Shown here in pieces: positions 45,846 through 55,633 of a stretch of 64,000 nt of DNA (its first letter is position 1; each line of letters starts with the position of its first letter). Source of the DNA: Streptomyces sp. NBC_01264. Lineage in GTDB: Bacteria > Actinomycetota > Actinomycetes > Streptomycetales > Streptomycetaceae. The translations under genes were made by a program, and so were the position numbers. The notes under the pieces were generated by a model. The model searched no databases. It had not been told where the DNA came from and saw only the letters and a list, made by a program, of their open reading frames with translations. The stretch is from assembly GCF_026340675.1 (NCBI RefSeq), contig NZ_JAPEOX010000006.1, forward strand, positions 76,949-140,948. Direction: 5' to 3'.

Positions 45846-46214
45846 TTACCGGCAGGTGTGGACGCGGCTGGAGTGGACGTGCCCGAAGGACGCCGGAAGC
45901 CGCGGGATGCCTTGGCCGGGTGCCAGGGTCAGGGCACGCCCCTTGTAGCCGGGGCCGTTGTAGACGGTGACGCACAGCCCGCGAGCGCCGTTCGCCACCG
46001 ACACCGCGTCGTTGAAGCCCACGTAGGCGGTCGTCTCGGGTTAGCGCGGCATGTCCTGCGCCGCGAGGCTCGCCACACCCGTGTAGGACGGGCCGGTCCA
46101 GCCGCAGACCCACCCGGCGGGGCAGCGCTCGGCGGGGGCCGCGTCACCCTCCGGACGCGCGTGGGCTGCGGGAGCGAGGGCCAGGGCGAAGGCCGACAGG
46201 AGGGCGAGGGACAC
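45846..46214 (-). pseudogene. Peptidase-inhibitor I36-like secreted protein with premature stop
   Basis: The N-terminal part reads VSLALLSAFALALAPAAHAR (secretion signal), CPAGWVCGWTGPSYTGVAS and LAAQDMPR, then a TAA stop at 46041-46043. The same frame continues PETTAYVGFNDAVSVANGAR, CVTVYNGPGYKGRAL and SRVHTCR to a second stop at 45846. The two halves form one I36/crystallin-like domain, so the inner stop is a nonsense mutation. Upstream sequence is cut by the IS30 fragment. Confidence 0.7.
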
Positions 46215-46296
46215 GTACGCCGCGGCGTTCCGGCGGCACGAGCCGGTCCTTCGGGCAGCGGCCCCGGTCCGTCGGGCCCGGAACTCGGCGGGGCCC

Positions 46297-46947
46297 TGCC
46301 CGGAGACCATCTACCGCGCCCTCTACCTCGGACTCCTGGACAAGCGCACCGCCCGGCTGAGGACCCGGCGCTCCCGCCGCAAGAAGCAGCGCCGCGGCAT
46401 ACCGTCCAAGAACGCCATCCCGAACATGCGGCCGGTCCACACCCGCCCCCGCGAGGCAGAGGCCAGACAACGAGCAGGGCACTGGGAGGGCGACCTCATC
46501 GTCGGAAAGGCACAGGCCTCCGCGATCGGCACCCTGGTCGACCGTGCCACCCGCTACGTCCGGCTCATCCACCTGCCCCAAGGCTGGAAAGCTCCGCAGG
46601 TCCGCGACGCGCTCGTCGCCCAGACCGCCGCCTGGCCCGCCTCGCTGCGGCGCACGCTCACCTGGGACCAGGGCCGAGAGCTCCACCACCATGAGGAAAT
46701 AGAGGACCTCACCGGATTCCGGATCTACTTCTGCGACCCCCACTCGCCCTGGCAGCGAGGCACCCACGAGAACACAAACGGACTGCTCCGCGAGTACTTC
46801 CCGAAAGGCACGAACCTCTACCACTACACCGCCCGCGACCTCGCGCAAGTCGAACGTGAGCTCAACGAGCGCCCCCGTCTGGTCCTCGGAGACCGAACAC
46901 CGGCCGAGGCCATGAGACGCTGGTCAAGAGAACTCGCCTACTGCTGA
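46297..46947 (+). pseudogene. IS30-family transposase, C-terminal part
   Basis: The frame reads PETIYRALYLGLLDKRTARL, GHWEGDLIVGKAQASAIGTL (first Asp), LTWDQGRELHHHEEI (second Asp), CDPHSPWQRGTHENTNGLLR (Glu) and LNERPRLVLGDRTPAEAM. The N-terminal helix-turn-helix is absent because of truncation at the I36-like gene. Confidence 0.87.
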
Positions 46948-46965
46948 GTCGCGACCACCGATGGA

Positions 46966-47721
46966 AACCGCCCGGTCTGGCCGATCATCTACATCGACGC
47001 GCTGTGGGTGAAAATCCGCTCTGGCTCGGTGACCTCGAAGCCGGTCTACCTGGCCGTGGGCGTCAACATGGACGGCCGTAAAGACGTCCTGGGCTTGTGG
47101 GTCGGCTCCGAGGGCGAGGGCGCCAGCACCTGGATGGCGGTCCTGTCCGAGCTGCGAAACCGGGGTATCGAGGACGTCTGCATCGTGGTCTGTGACGGGT
47201 TGAAGGGCCTGCCGGACGCGGTCACCGCGACCTGGCCCCAAACCACCGTCCAGACCTGCGTGATCCACCTGACGAGAGCCTCGCTCAGGCTCTCCTCGTC
47301 GCGGGACCACCCGAAGCTGGTCCCGGCCCTGAAGGCCATCTACACGGCCCCGACCGAGGCCGCGGCAGAGCAGGCCCTCGACGCCTTCGAGGACTCTGAG
47401 CTGGGCGAACGCTATCCGGCGATCGTCCGGACCTGGCGTTCAGCCTGGCCGGAGTTCACGCCCTACCTGGCGTTCCCGCCGGCCATAAGGACCGTGGTCT
47501 ACTCAACGAACATGGTCGAATCCATGAACGCCCGGCTCCGCAAGGCCACCCGAAATCGTGGCCATTTCCCCTCGGAACAGGCCGCGTTGAAAGTCCTCTA
47601 CCTCGCCGTCCGCGAGCAGATCAACCCGAAAGCGCGCGACGCGAACCACGTCGCCGCACACTGGAAAGAGGCACTGAACCAGTTCTCACTCTTCTTCGAG
47701 GACCGGCTCAGCATCCAATGA
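46966..47721 (+). pseudogene. IS256-family transposase, C-terminal part
   Basis: It starts mid-gene at NRPVWPIIYIDALWVKIRSG (first Asp), then VCIVVCDGLKGLPDAVTATW (second Asp) and STNMVESMNARLRKATRNRG (Glu). The N-terminal half is missing, cut at the IS30 fragment. Confidence 0.87.
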
Positions 47722-47913
47722 CACCAGACGACTTACACAAAATCGCTGACACGCCCCGGGCACCCGCGTGGGCTGGGGTGGGCGACGGCTCGTTCGATGA
47801 CCCAGTGGTGGGTGCCGAGGCAGGATCCGTGGGGGACGCCGCATCGGGCTACGACGGGGTTGTCGTGGTCAGCGCGATCCTCGGGCACCCACCGTGTCGG
47901 AGCGCGGCTGCGG

Positions 47914-48882
47914 CTATTGTTCGATCTCATTGCCGAACATGGTGGGAAGGAATTCTTCGCTGCGGGACGGCGCAGGGTAGCTGAGGTGGGCGAGGCTGGC
48001 CTGTTCCTTGCGCATGAACATGATCGCGCCTAGGACGTAGCCGGCCAAGAGCACGAGGACGGCGACGGTCATGATCGTGGCTGCGAGCACGGCGGTGGGC
48101 AGTCGTGGCACGTCACCGGAGCGGGCGAACTCGATGACCACCGGCAACCCCAGGGCCAGCGAAACGATGGCCAGCAGGGAGGCGAGGAGGCCGTGGAACA
48201 GCGCGGGACGCTCCCGGCGGGCCAGCCCCGTGATGAGCCGCAGGATGAGCCAGCCGTCGCGGTAGGTCCGTAGTTTGCTCGTACTGCCGGACGGTCGGTC
48301 CTTGAAGTCCGTCTCCACCTCGACGGTGGGCAGCCGCAGGTTGAGCGCGTGGACCGTCATCTCGGTCTCGGTCTCGAACTGACGTGACAGCGCAGGGAAG
48401 GACTTGACGTATCGCCGTGAAAAGACCCGGTAGCCGCTGAGCATGTCAGTGACCTCGTTACTGAAGAGCAGGCGCACCATTCCCGTGAGCAGCTTGTTGC
48501 CTACGGCGTGCCCGGTTCTGTAGGCCGTGCCGGAGATGTCCCTTCTGGTGCCCACGACCTGGTCATAGGGGCCTGTGAAGAGCATGTCCACCAGTTCGGC
48601 GGCGCGCGATGCGTCGTACGTGTCGTCGCCATCGATGATCAGAATCGCATCCGCCTCGATGTCGGCGAATGCTCTGCGTATCACGTTGCCTTTGCCCTTG
48701 CGGGGTTCGCTGCGGACGATCGCTCCAGCCTTCACCGCTTCGGCAACGGTGCTGTCGGTGGAGGCGTTGTCGTACACATAGATGACGGCCTCAGGGAGGG
48801 CCGCCCGCAGGTCTCGGACCACATTGCCGACGGCGGCTTCCTCGTTGTGGCACGGTATGACGCAGGCAATGGCGGAAGTCAT
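47914..48882 (-). CDS. GtrB-like polyprenyl-phosphate glycosyltransferase (GT2)
   Basis: This 322-residue protein starts at ATG 48882 (GGGGAGA lies 7 nt upstream). The GT-A domain has VIPCHNEEAAVGNVV, NASTDST and the metal motif ILIIDGDDTYDAS, with a QFETETEMTVHALN segment typical of dolichol-phosphate-mannose-synthase relatives. Two C-terminal membrane helices (LLASLLAIVSLALGLPVVI and MTVAVLVLLAGYVLGAIMFM) match GtrB. It probably loads a sugar onto undecaprenyl phosphate. It is divergent from the GtrA and membrane-glycosyltransferase genes. Confidence 0.85.
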   Translation of the reverse strand: MTSAIACVIPCHNEEAAVGNVVRDLRAALPEAVIYVYDNASTDSTVAEAVKAGAIVRSEPRKGKGNVIRRAFADIEADAILIIDGDDTYDASRAAELVDMLFTGPYDQVVGTRRDISGTAYRTGHAVGNKLLTGMVRLLFSNEVTDMLSGYRVFSRRYVKSFPALSRQFETETEMTVHALNLRLPTVEVETDFKDRPSGSTSKLRTYRDGWLILRLITGLARRERPALFHGLLASLLAIVSLALGLPVVIEFARSGDVPRLPTAVLAATIMTVAVLVLLAGYVLGAIMFMRKEQASLAHLSYPAPSRSEEFLPTMFGNEIEQ

Positions 48883-48985
48883 CCGGCACTCTCCCCTCAT
48901 GACGTGGCGCACGGCTCGGCTGCCGGCCTCGTCGCAGATTTTACTGCCGTTTGCCCTGGAATGCCCTGTATGCCTACCTTTCGGT

Positions 48986-49474
48986 ATGCAGCTGGCGACG
49001 TGGCGAAACGGAGGACCCGGGAGGGGCCTGGGCGCGTGGCGGGAGGTGGCCGCCTTCGGGGCCGTCGGAGCCCTTGCCTTCGTGACGGAGTTCGCCGTGT
49101 TCAACCTTCTGGTCCTCTACTTACGGGCTGAAGGTGGCTTCTGGGGCGCCACTCCCGCGCTCGCATCGGCCCTCGCCACGCTGTGCGCCATGGCGGTGAG
49201 CTGGTTCGGTAATCGCCACTGGACCTTCCGGGACCGCCGGGCGCCTGTTGCCCGGCGCGAGGTCGCTTGGTTCCTTGCAGTCAACCTTCTCGGCCTGGTG
49301 GTCACCGCCGCACCCATCTACCTCGCTCATGAGGTGCTCGGCCTCAGCACACCACTGGCCTACAACCTCGCCCGCCTGACCGGCTGGGTTGCGGCGTCAG
49401 CGCTCCGGTTCATCACGTACAGGAATCTAGTTTTCCGCTCTGCGGTGGGAGGCTCTCAGCGTGCGCCTCATTGA
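48986..49474 (+). CDS. GtrA-family membrane protein
   Basis: This 162-residue protein has four predicted spans: VAAFGAVGALAFVTEFAVF, ALASALATLCAMAVSWFGNR, VAWFLAVNLLGLVVTAAPIY and NLARLTGWVAASALRFITYR. The NRHWTF and YRNLVF motifs are typical of GtrA proteins, proposed flippases for polyprenyl-linked sugars. The stop overlaps the start of the next gene by 14 nt. Start choice is uncertain; ATG 48986 gives a normal family length. Confidence 0.85.
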   Translation: MQLATWRNGGPGRGLGAWREVAAFGAVGALAFVTEFAVFNLLVLYLRAEGGFWGATPALASALATLCAMAVSWFGNRHWTFRDRRAPVARREVAWFLAVNLLGLVVTAAPIYLAHEVLGLSTPLAYNLARLTGWVAASALRFITYRNLVFRSAVGGSQRAPH

Positions 49475-50876
49475 ACGGTGGACCAGAACTCCGCGCTCCG
49501 TGGTGCGAGGACGGGACCCCTGGCCGTGGTGGCTGGCCGCCTTCGCGGCAGCCGTCGGATGTGTGGTCTCAGCCTCGTTCGCCCCTGGGTCGTTCTCCTC
49601 TGACAGCCTGGACCAAATGTCCCAGGCGCTGGGGGAACGCCCCTTCACCGACTGGCACCCTCCCGTCATGGCACTCCTGTGGCGGGGCCTCATCCGTGCC
49701 ACCGGCGACGTGTCCGCCATGGCCGCCATGCAGGTCGCCGGGCTGTGGCTGGCACTCTGGCTCCTGGCTTTCGCCGTCTGGAAACGGAGCGGTAGCCGCG
49801 GCTTGTCTCTGGCGATGCTAGCCGTCGGCCTGACCCCCCAGGCGATCACTTTCACGGGCGTCGTCTGGAAAGACGTCCACATGGCGTACGCCCTGCTGAT
49901 CGTCCTGGGGGTGGCCCTCGTAGCAGGGGGATGGACTCCGGGGTGGGTCAAGAGCCGCTGGGCGGCACTCATCGTGGGCGTCGTGCTCCTGGCGTATGCG
50001 GTCCTGGTCCGCAAGAACGCAGTGCTTGCCGTGGTCCCGATGTTCATCCTGCTGATCGGCTCCCTCTGGCCGCACCCCGGACGGCGCCGTTGGCTAGCCG
50101 CCAGCGGCACGCTACTGGTGACCTTGGGTGTCGCCACGATGGCCGTTTCGCGAATGGCCGAGCCGATCAGGACCCGCCAGTACGCGCAGATTCCGCTGGA
50201 CGACCTAGTGCACGTCCTCGATCCGCAGGAGATCCGCGTCGCGGCCGAGAAGGCGGGCGCGAGCGCCGATTTCCGCGACCGACTGGTGGCCACCACGGAG
50301 AAGTGTCAGAAGGATGACATCCCGTGGGACGCCTTCTTCAACTGCTATCCCCGCCCACCGGACTTCGGCCGGCCTTGGAGATTTTCGGCCGCCCAGAAGG
50401 ACGCACTCGTCAGCATGTGGGTCGAGCAGATGCCCCGGCACTCCGTCCGTTACGTCGAGTACCGGATCCGGACGTTCGCCACGCTGCTCTTCCAGGGAAA
50501 CCTGCGTTACTTGACGCCCGAAACGGATGATTCCACGCTACGCCCCGCCAACCCTGATCTTGGATTTGCCGTCAAGGAGTACGTGACGGGACTCGAACGC
50601 GATACGGCGCCCATCTTCCAGGGCTGGTTCTGGCTGGGAGTGAGCTCAGTGCTGGCGCTGCGCCGCCGTTGGCCGGGGCCGTGGTCCAGGGAGTTGAAAC
50701 TGCTCGGTGCAAGCAGCGTGCTCTACATCCTCGGCTACATGCCCACCGCCCCCAGCGCGAACTACCGGTACCTCTACTGGCCAGCTCTCGCCGGCACAAC
50801 GGCACTGGTACTGGTCGCGGTGTCGTACGTGCTTCAGCGGCGCACGAAGCCCGGCCGGCCCACCAGCAGCGAGTGA
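49461..50876 (+). CDS. Polytopic membrane protein, probable GtrC-like glycosyltransferase (DUF6020-type)
   Basis: This 471-residue protein has about ten hydrophobic spans. An early loop FSSDSLDQMSQALGERPFTD holds acidic residues in the position of GT-C catalytic loops, followed by DWHPPVMALLWRGLI. A WKDVHMAYALLIVLG motif follows span 4, and the tail SANYRYLYWPALAG is typical of wall-glycosylation membrane enzymes. Overlap with GtrA and the divergent GtrB-like gene suggest it transfers the flipped sugar to a wall polymer or glycan on the outer face. Confidence 0.75.
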   Translation: MRLIERWTRTPRSVVRGRDPWPWWLAAFAAAVGCVVSASFAPGSFSSDSLDQMSQALGERPFTDWHPPVMALLWRGLIRATGDVSAMAAMQVAGLWLALWLLAFAVWKRSGSRGLSLAMLAVGLTPQAITFTGVVWKDVHMAYALLIVLGVALVAGGWTPGWVKSRWAALIVGVVLLAYAVLVRKNAVLAVVPMFILLIGSLWPHPGRRRWLAASGTLLVTLGVATMAVSRMAEPIRTRQYAQIPLDDLVHVLDPQEIRVAAEKAGASADFRDRLVATTEKCQKDDIPWDAFFNCYPRPPDFGRPWRFSAAQKDALVSMWVEQMPRHSVRYVEYRIRTFATLLFQGNLRYLTPETDDSTLRPANPDLGFAVKEYVTGLERDTAPIFQGWFWLGVSSVLALRRRWPGPWSRELKLLGASSVLYILGYMPTAPSANYRYLYWPALAGTTALVLVAVSYVLQRRTKPGRPTSSE

Positions 50877-51024
50877 GCCTCAGAGAGGCCCTTGGGGAGG
50901 ATCCGAACGGTTTCTGGCGGTAGCCGCGGCCCGCTTCGGCGAGCCGGCTCCGAGGCCGAGACCAGTAGCCTCTGAAATGGCGTCACCCTCTGGACGGCGC
51001 ATCGTCCGAGCCCGCAGTCACTGA

Positions 51025-51437
51025 TCTGAACATCCAGAGTGTCGACACGCCGGGGCAACTCGCAGACTATGCAGCGGTCCTGTCCGCGAACTGGGACCCG
51101 CCGGCAGCCACCGTGCGCCAGTTCTTCCGTGATGCCGCCGAGTGGGCACTGAGCCCGCAATACCCTGCCCGGTACCTCGTCTGGTACGTCGACGGCCGCG
51201 CCGTCTGCTCAGCGAAGTCTGCATACGGGAGTGGCCGGGATTTACAACATCGCCACGCTCGCAACCGACCGCCGTCGCGGCTACGGCAGCGCCATCACCC
51301 TTACGACCCTGCACACCGCCTACGCTGCCGGATACCGCACAGCAGTCCACCAGGCCTCCCCGGACGGAGAGCCCGTCTACCGTCGCTTGGGATTCACCGC
51401 CTGCGGCCAATTCACTGAATACGCCTTCACTCCCTGA
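51025..51437 (+). pseudogene. GNAT-family acetyltransferase, frameshifted
   Basis: The first part reads LNIQSVDTPGQLADYAAVLS and [14 protein letters not shown]. Around 51215-51230 the frame is lost (small deletions), and [20 protein letters not shown], the acetyl-CoA-binding region, follows in another frame with [20 protein letters not shown] at the end. The break falls between strands 3 and 4 of the GNAT fold. Confidence 0.75.
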
Positions 51438-51441
51438 CTAC

Positions 51442-52305
51442 GGCGTTGTCACGTTGTCGGCGCCATGATCGTTTGATGGTGCGTCAGGGCGTGCCGGGGC
51501 CCGGGCGGTCTGTGGTTCACGCTGCGGCGGGCAGGCCGGTACGGCCGGTGATCTGGTTCCAGATGGCGAATCTGATGGTCATTTCGAAGCGGTTGCCGGC
51601 GGCTGTCATGAGGTGGTGTGCGGTTCGGAAGTGGGGTGAGATTCCGGTGAACGCGGACAGGAAGCGTTGCGCGCCTCCGACGCTGCGGAAGCCCTTCATC
51701 GCGCGTTCGCGTTGCCTCGTGGGCTGGTGGGAGTTCTCCGCCCGGTTGTTCAACCCCTTGTGCGAGCGGTGCTCGACCGAGTGCATCACCTCACGGTGCG
51801 CGGCACCGTAGGAGGCGAGCTTGTCGGTGACGATCACCCGGGGCACAGTCCCGGCGCTGGTGAGGAGCCGGCGGAAGAAGCGCCTGGCTGCGGCCTTGTC
51901 ACGCCGGTTCTGGACGAGGATGTCGAGGACGTTGCCGTCCTGGTCAACTGCCCGCCACAAGTACTTCCACGCCCCGTTGATCTTGATGAACACCTCGTCC
52001 AGGTGCCATTTATCGCCCGGCTGCGGGCGCCGCCGGCGCAGCGCGTTGGCGTACGTCTGGCCGAACTTCAGACACCAGCGCCGGACCGTCTCGTACGAGA
52101 CGACCACGCCCCGCTCGAGCATCAGCTCCTCGACCTCACGGAAGCTGAGCGGGAAGCGGAAGTACAGCCACACACAGTGGGAAATGATCTCCACCGGGTA
52201 CCGGTGATTCGCGTACGACGGCACCACAGACGACACGATGATCCCTTCCCCCGGGCAGGCAACCCGAAGATCATCCCACCCTCACCCCGACTACGTGACA
52301 GCACC
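51442..52305 (-). mobile_element. IS6-family insertion sequence, intact copy (minus orientation)
   Basis: Ends GGCGTTGTCACGTTGTC and GGTGCTGTCACGTAGTC. The flanks do not form an 8-bp duplication. A broken IS256 gene directly adjoins the right end. Confidence 0.88.
51517..52236 (-). CDS. IS6-family DDE transposase
   Basis: A 239-residue, full-length transposase with the standard motifs VPSYANHRYPVEIISHCVW, DKWHLDEVFIKINGAWKY, VIVTDKLASYGAAHREV and NRAENSHQPTRQRE. Confidence 0.92.
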   Translation of the reverse strand: MSSVVPSYANHRYPVEIISHCVWLYFRFPLSFREVEELMLERGVVVSYETVRRWCLKFGQTYANALRRRRPQPGDKWHLDEVFIKINGAWKYLWRAVDQDGNVLDILVQNRRDKAAARRFFRRLLTSAGTVPRVIVTDKLASYGAAHREVMHSVEHRSHKGLNNRAENSHQPTRQRERAMKGFRSVGGAQRFLSAFTGISPHFRTAHHLMTAAGNRFEMTIRFAIWNQITGRTGLPAAA

Positions 52306-52542
52306 CGCCGGATCGTCTGCACGACCAACGCGATCGAGTCCGTCAACGCCAGGATCCGCCGGGCGGTGCGTGCCCGCGGCCACTTCCCCTCGGAGAACTC
52401 CGCCATGAAGTGCGTCTACCTCGCGGTGATGTCCCTCGCCCCGACCGGCGCCGGCCGCAAACGCTGGACGACCCGCTGGAAGCGGGCCCTCCAGGCCTTC
52501 GACATCGCCTTCGACGGACGCCTCACCAACAACAGAATCTGA
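52306..52542 (+). pseudogene. IS256-family transposase, C-terminal fragment
   Basis: About 79 codons: RRIVCTTNAIESVNARIRRA with the Glu region, VRARGHFPSENSAMKCVYLA and WKRALQAFDIAFDGRL. It is truncated by the IS6 end. It differs in sequence from the IS256 fragment at 46966. Confidence 0.82.
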
Positions 52543-53333
52543 CCTACAAGCCAACCACGGTTACACCGTTTACTGGACAGACCCGCACGAGTCGTCAGGG
52601 GCGTCCGTCTCGGCTGCGGATCGCGATACCGAACGGGCTTTCGCCAATGCCTTCCTCGATGGTCTTGGTGACGCGGTTGGAATCGAGGTCAATCACCGAC
52701 ACACTGCCCGAGACCTGATTGGTGACGTACGCGCTGTGTCCCTCACGCGTGATGGCCACGGCGATGGGCTCGTTGCCGATGCCGTCCGCAATAGTTTCGA
52801 TGACTCGATTGCTATCAGTGTCGATCACCGACACGCTGTCCGAGTTCCTGTTGGCCACATAGAGGCGGGAGCCGTCCGGAGTGACAGCGGCACCGAGCGG
52901 GAGTTCTCCAAGGCCGTCACTGTTCGTGATCTTCGAGACCACGGTGTTCGTTGCGGTGTCGATGACCGCCACGCTGCCGTTCTGCTCTTCCGCGGCGTCA
53001 GTGACGTAAGCGCGGGAGCCGTCCGGGGTGATCGCCACGTCGTACGGGAAGTCACCGATGCCGTCGGTGATGACTGAGGCAAGGGAGTTGTCGCGGGTAT
53101 TGATCACCGTCACGTCATTTGACTCCTGGTTGGTGATGTAGGCGTGGGAGCCGTCGGGGGTGACTGCTACAAGGGAAGGAGCGTCTCCGATGCCGTCGCT
53201 GCGCGTGAGAACCCTGACGACGGTGTTCGCCTTGGTGTCGATGACGGAGACACTGTCCGACGCTTGGTTGGCTACGTACACCCGGGCGCCGTCCGGGGTG
53301 ACTGAGGTTCCCCCGTTGTTCGGGAGTTGCTGA

Positions 53334-54251
53334 TTAGCTGGTCAGGAGGGGTTGACGGGTGTTCAGGTTCGCTGGTTCGGCCGTCGCCTGGTTGGCGTAG
53401 TGCTTCTCTTCGTACTCGATCGGGCTGAGGAAGCCGAGCCGTTCCTGGATGCGACGGGAGTTGTAGAAGCCATCGATGTACTCGAAGAGCGCGAGGTTCG
53501 CCTCAGCCCGGGTGGTGAAGGTCCGGCCACGGAGGCCCTCGGTTTTGATGAGCATCCAGAGGTTCTCCGCGAGAGCGTTATCGTATGAGTCGCCGATCGA
53601 GCCCATGGACGCTTCAACTCCAGCTCTCATTAGCCGGGTTGTGAGCTTGATAGACGTGTATTGACAGCCGTGGTCCGCGTGATGAATCAGCTGGCCGGGC
53701 TCGACCTCGCGGGACGCGAGGGCGTACTCCAGGGTGGTCAGCACCAGGTCGGCGTCCGCGCGGGCGGAAGTCTCCCAGGCGACCACCCGGCGGGAGAAGG
53801 CGTCGCGGATCGCCGAGAGCCACAGAGGCCCCTCACCGGTGGAGATCATGGTGAGGTCGGTGACCCACAACCGGTTCGGAGCCGGTGCGGTGAAGTCCCT
53901 GTTGACCAGGTCCGGGGCCAGGGTGGCCTTCGGGTCCCGGCGCGTGAAGCCCTTGCGCCGTGGGCTGACCCCCGCGATGTCGGCCTCGCGCATCAGGCGC
54001 TCGACCCGCTTGCGGCCCACGTGGACACCCTCACGCTTGAGGACGGCGTGTACCCGCGGCGAGCCGTAGTTGCCGCCGGAATCCGCGTGGATCTCTTTGA
54101 TCCGCTCGGTCAGCTCGACGTCACGGCGCCTTCGCTCGCACGGCTCGGCCTCTGCACGGCGCCAGCGGTAGTAGGTGGAGGAGGGGATGTGCAGTTCCCG
54201 AAGTACGCACTCGACTCCCAGGCACGGGTGCTCGTCAACGAGCGCCGTCAC
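53334..54251 (-). CDS. IS3-family transposase OrfB
   Basis: This 305-residue rve-type integrase has a GTG start overlapping the OrfA stop (GTGA). It has the HTH_21-type segment DSGGNYGSPRVHAVLKREGV, then NRLWVTDLTMIST (Asp), IHHADHGCQYTSI (Asp) and SYDNALAENLWMLIKTE (Glu). It is intact; in IS3 elements the active product is usually an OrfAB fusion made by frameshifting. Confidence 0.92.
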   Translation of the reverse strand: MTALVDEHPCLGVECVLRELHIPSSTYYRWRRAEAEPCERRRRDVELTERIKEIHADSGGNYGSPRVHAVLKREGVHVGRKRVERLMREADIAGVSPRRKGFTRRDPKATLAPDLVNRDFTAPAPNRLWVTDLTMISTGEGPLWLSAIRDAFSRRVVAWETSARADADLVLTTLEYALASREVEPGQLIHHADHGCQYTSIKLTTRLMRAGVEASMGSIGDSYDNALAENLWMLIKTEGLRGRTFTTRAEANLALFEYIDGFYNSRRIQERLGFLSPIEYEEKHYANQATAEPANLNTRQPLLTS

Positions 54252-54556
54252 CTGGGCCGGGTCGGGTCGAGTTGCGCCGCGAAAAACGCCGAGGCCGTCC
54301 GCAGTACGTCGTTGGCCCGCTTGAGCTGGACATTCTCCTTGCGCAGGGCCGCGAGCTCGGCGCGTTCGTCGGTGGTGAGCCGGTCATCGCGTTCGCCGGC
54401 ATCCGCCTCCGCCTGGCGGATCCACCCGCGCAGGGCCTCGGGATGCACGCCGAAGTCGACAGCCAGCTTCTTGATCTGGGGCTTCGGCTCCGCGGTGCGA
54501 TACATCCGTACCGCACGCTCACGCAACTCGAGCGAGTATTTCCGGGGTGCAGCCAT
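54248..54556 (-). CDS. IS3-family transposase OrfA
   Basis: This 102-residue protein begins MAAPRKYSLELRERAVRMYR with the helix-turn-helix AVDFGVHPEALRGWIRQAEA. It ends in a leucine-zipper-like segment ELAALRKENVQLKRANDVLR. A GTG two codons upstream is an alternative start. Confidence 0.9.
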   Translation of the reverse strand: MAAPRKYSLELRERAVRMYRTAEPKPQIKKLAVDFGVHPEALRGWIRQAEADAGERDDRLTTDERAELAALRKENVQLKRANDVLRTASAFFAAQLDPTRPR

Positions 54557-55310
54557 GGCCACTGGTCCTCTCATGAGTCCCATCTGACCCGATGTCAACA
54601 CTCTCCGCATCCCGGGGGAACCTCAGACCGCCATGCCATAGGGGTGCTCACCGATCTTGTCGCCGCCTGTGAGGGTCTTCACCACGGTGTTCGTCTTGGT
54701 GTCGATGACGGAGACGCTGCCCGCAGTGAAGTTGGTGACGAAGGCACAGGTCCTGTGCGGTGTTACCGTGACATAGACCGGGCCCTTGTCGACAGGGATG
54801 GTCGTGGTGACCGTGTTGGTGTTGGTGTCGACCACCGAGACGGTGTCCGAACCGTAGTTGGCCACGTAGGCGAAACCTTCGCCGCGGCCAGGAGGCTGCG
54901 CTCTCTTGTCCAGGGCCGCCGAAGAGGAACAGCCATGACCCTCCGGGTGGGATTCACCCGATGCCTGGGCCAACGATTGTGCGGATGACCAGACCAGCAA
55001 CCCGGCCACAACGGCGAGGACCGCTGTCACCCGTCCGAGAGAGGTTTGCTGGTTCTTCCTGTCATGATCCTTCGGCACTGCCCGTGTCGACATCTCGCTC
55101 CCGATCTGTTGAGGGCCTGCCACTCGCCGTTGAAAGGGGCGATGTAGGGATCAGGACCCCTGCCCATCAGAGTTCGTGGCACACCTTATGGGATGACATT
55201 TCCACCATCGAGTAGCCACTCCGAGGCGGTGTGGAGGGCACTGATGCCCCTATGGAATAGGGATCCAGATCGAGCACGGGTGCCATGTCGCCCAGTCGGG
55301 GAACGGGGTG

Positions 55311-55633
55311 GGTGCTGTCACGTTGTCCGGGCGTCTGGGATGATCTTCGGGTTGGGGTCTTCCGGGGTGGGGTGGGGCTCGTGTCGTCTGTGGTGCCGTC
55401 GTACAAGAATCACCGCTACCCGGCCGAGATCATCACGCACTGCGTGTGGCTGTACTTCCGCTTTCCGCTCTCCTTCCGTGAGGTGGAGGAGATGATGCTC
55501 GAGCGGGGCGTCGTCGTCTCCTACGAGACGGTCCGGCGGTGGTGCCTGAAGTTCGGGCAGGCCTACGCTAACGAGCTGCGCCGGCGGCGCCCGAAGCCGG
55601 GCGACAAGTGGCCCTTGGACGAGGTGTTCATCA
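55311..55633 (+). pseudogene. IS6-family transposase, N-terminal half
   Basis: From a GGTGCTGTCACG end it reads VPSYKNHRYPAEIITHCVW through ERGVVVSYETVRRWCLKFGQ to KWPLDEVFI, where His of the usual WHLDEV is replaced by Pro. It is cut at the terminal repeat of the next IS6 copy in opposite orientation. Confidence 0.86.

Larger units (their letters stand above)
53303..54625 (-). mobile_element. IS3-family insertion sequence (1323 bp)
   Basis: Terminal repeats TGAGGTTCCCCCG at both ends, flanked by the 3-bp duplication GAC. It contains OrfA and OrfB in overlapping frames and sits inside the beta-propeller gene. Confidence 0.93.
52595..55093 (-). pseudogene. Secreted YVTN-type beta-propeller protein, split by IS3
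   Basis: The 5' part (55093 to 54626) has a signal region (LGRVTAVLAVVAGLLVWSSA, QSLAQA) followed by YVANYGSDTVSVVDTNTNTV repeats. The 3' part (53302 to 52595) continues VYVANQASDSVSVIDTKANT with further TPDGSxxYVTN-type blades. Removing the IS3 element and one copy of the GAC duplication joins GMAV to TPDG in frame, giving a complete propeller of about seven repeats. Such proteins are extracellular and mediate binding. The start at 55093 has GGGAG upstream. Confidence 0.88.

Noticed and set aside
45190..46694. Plus-strand frames of 252 and 335 codons over the small secreted protein genes
   Set aside because: The minus strand has convincing signal peptides and Cys patterns; the plus-strand translations are Arg/Gly-rich shadows.
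47733..47930. Possible transposase scrap (reverse peptide containing THHWVIERAVAHPS)
   Set aside because: The WVIER motif hints at an IS5-like remnant, but it is too short to assign with confidence.
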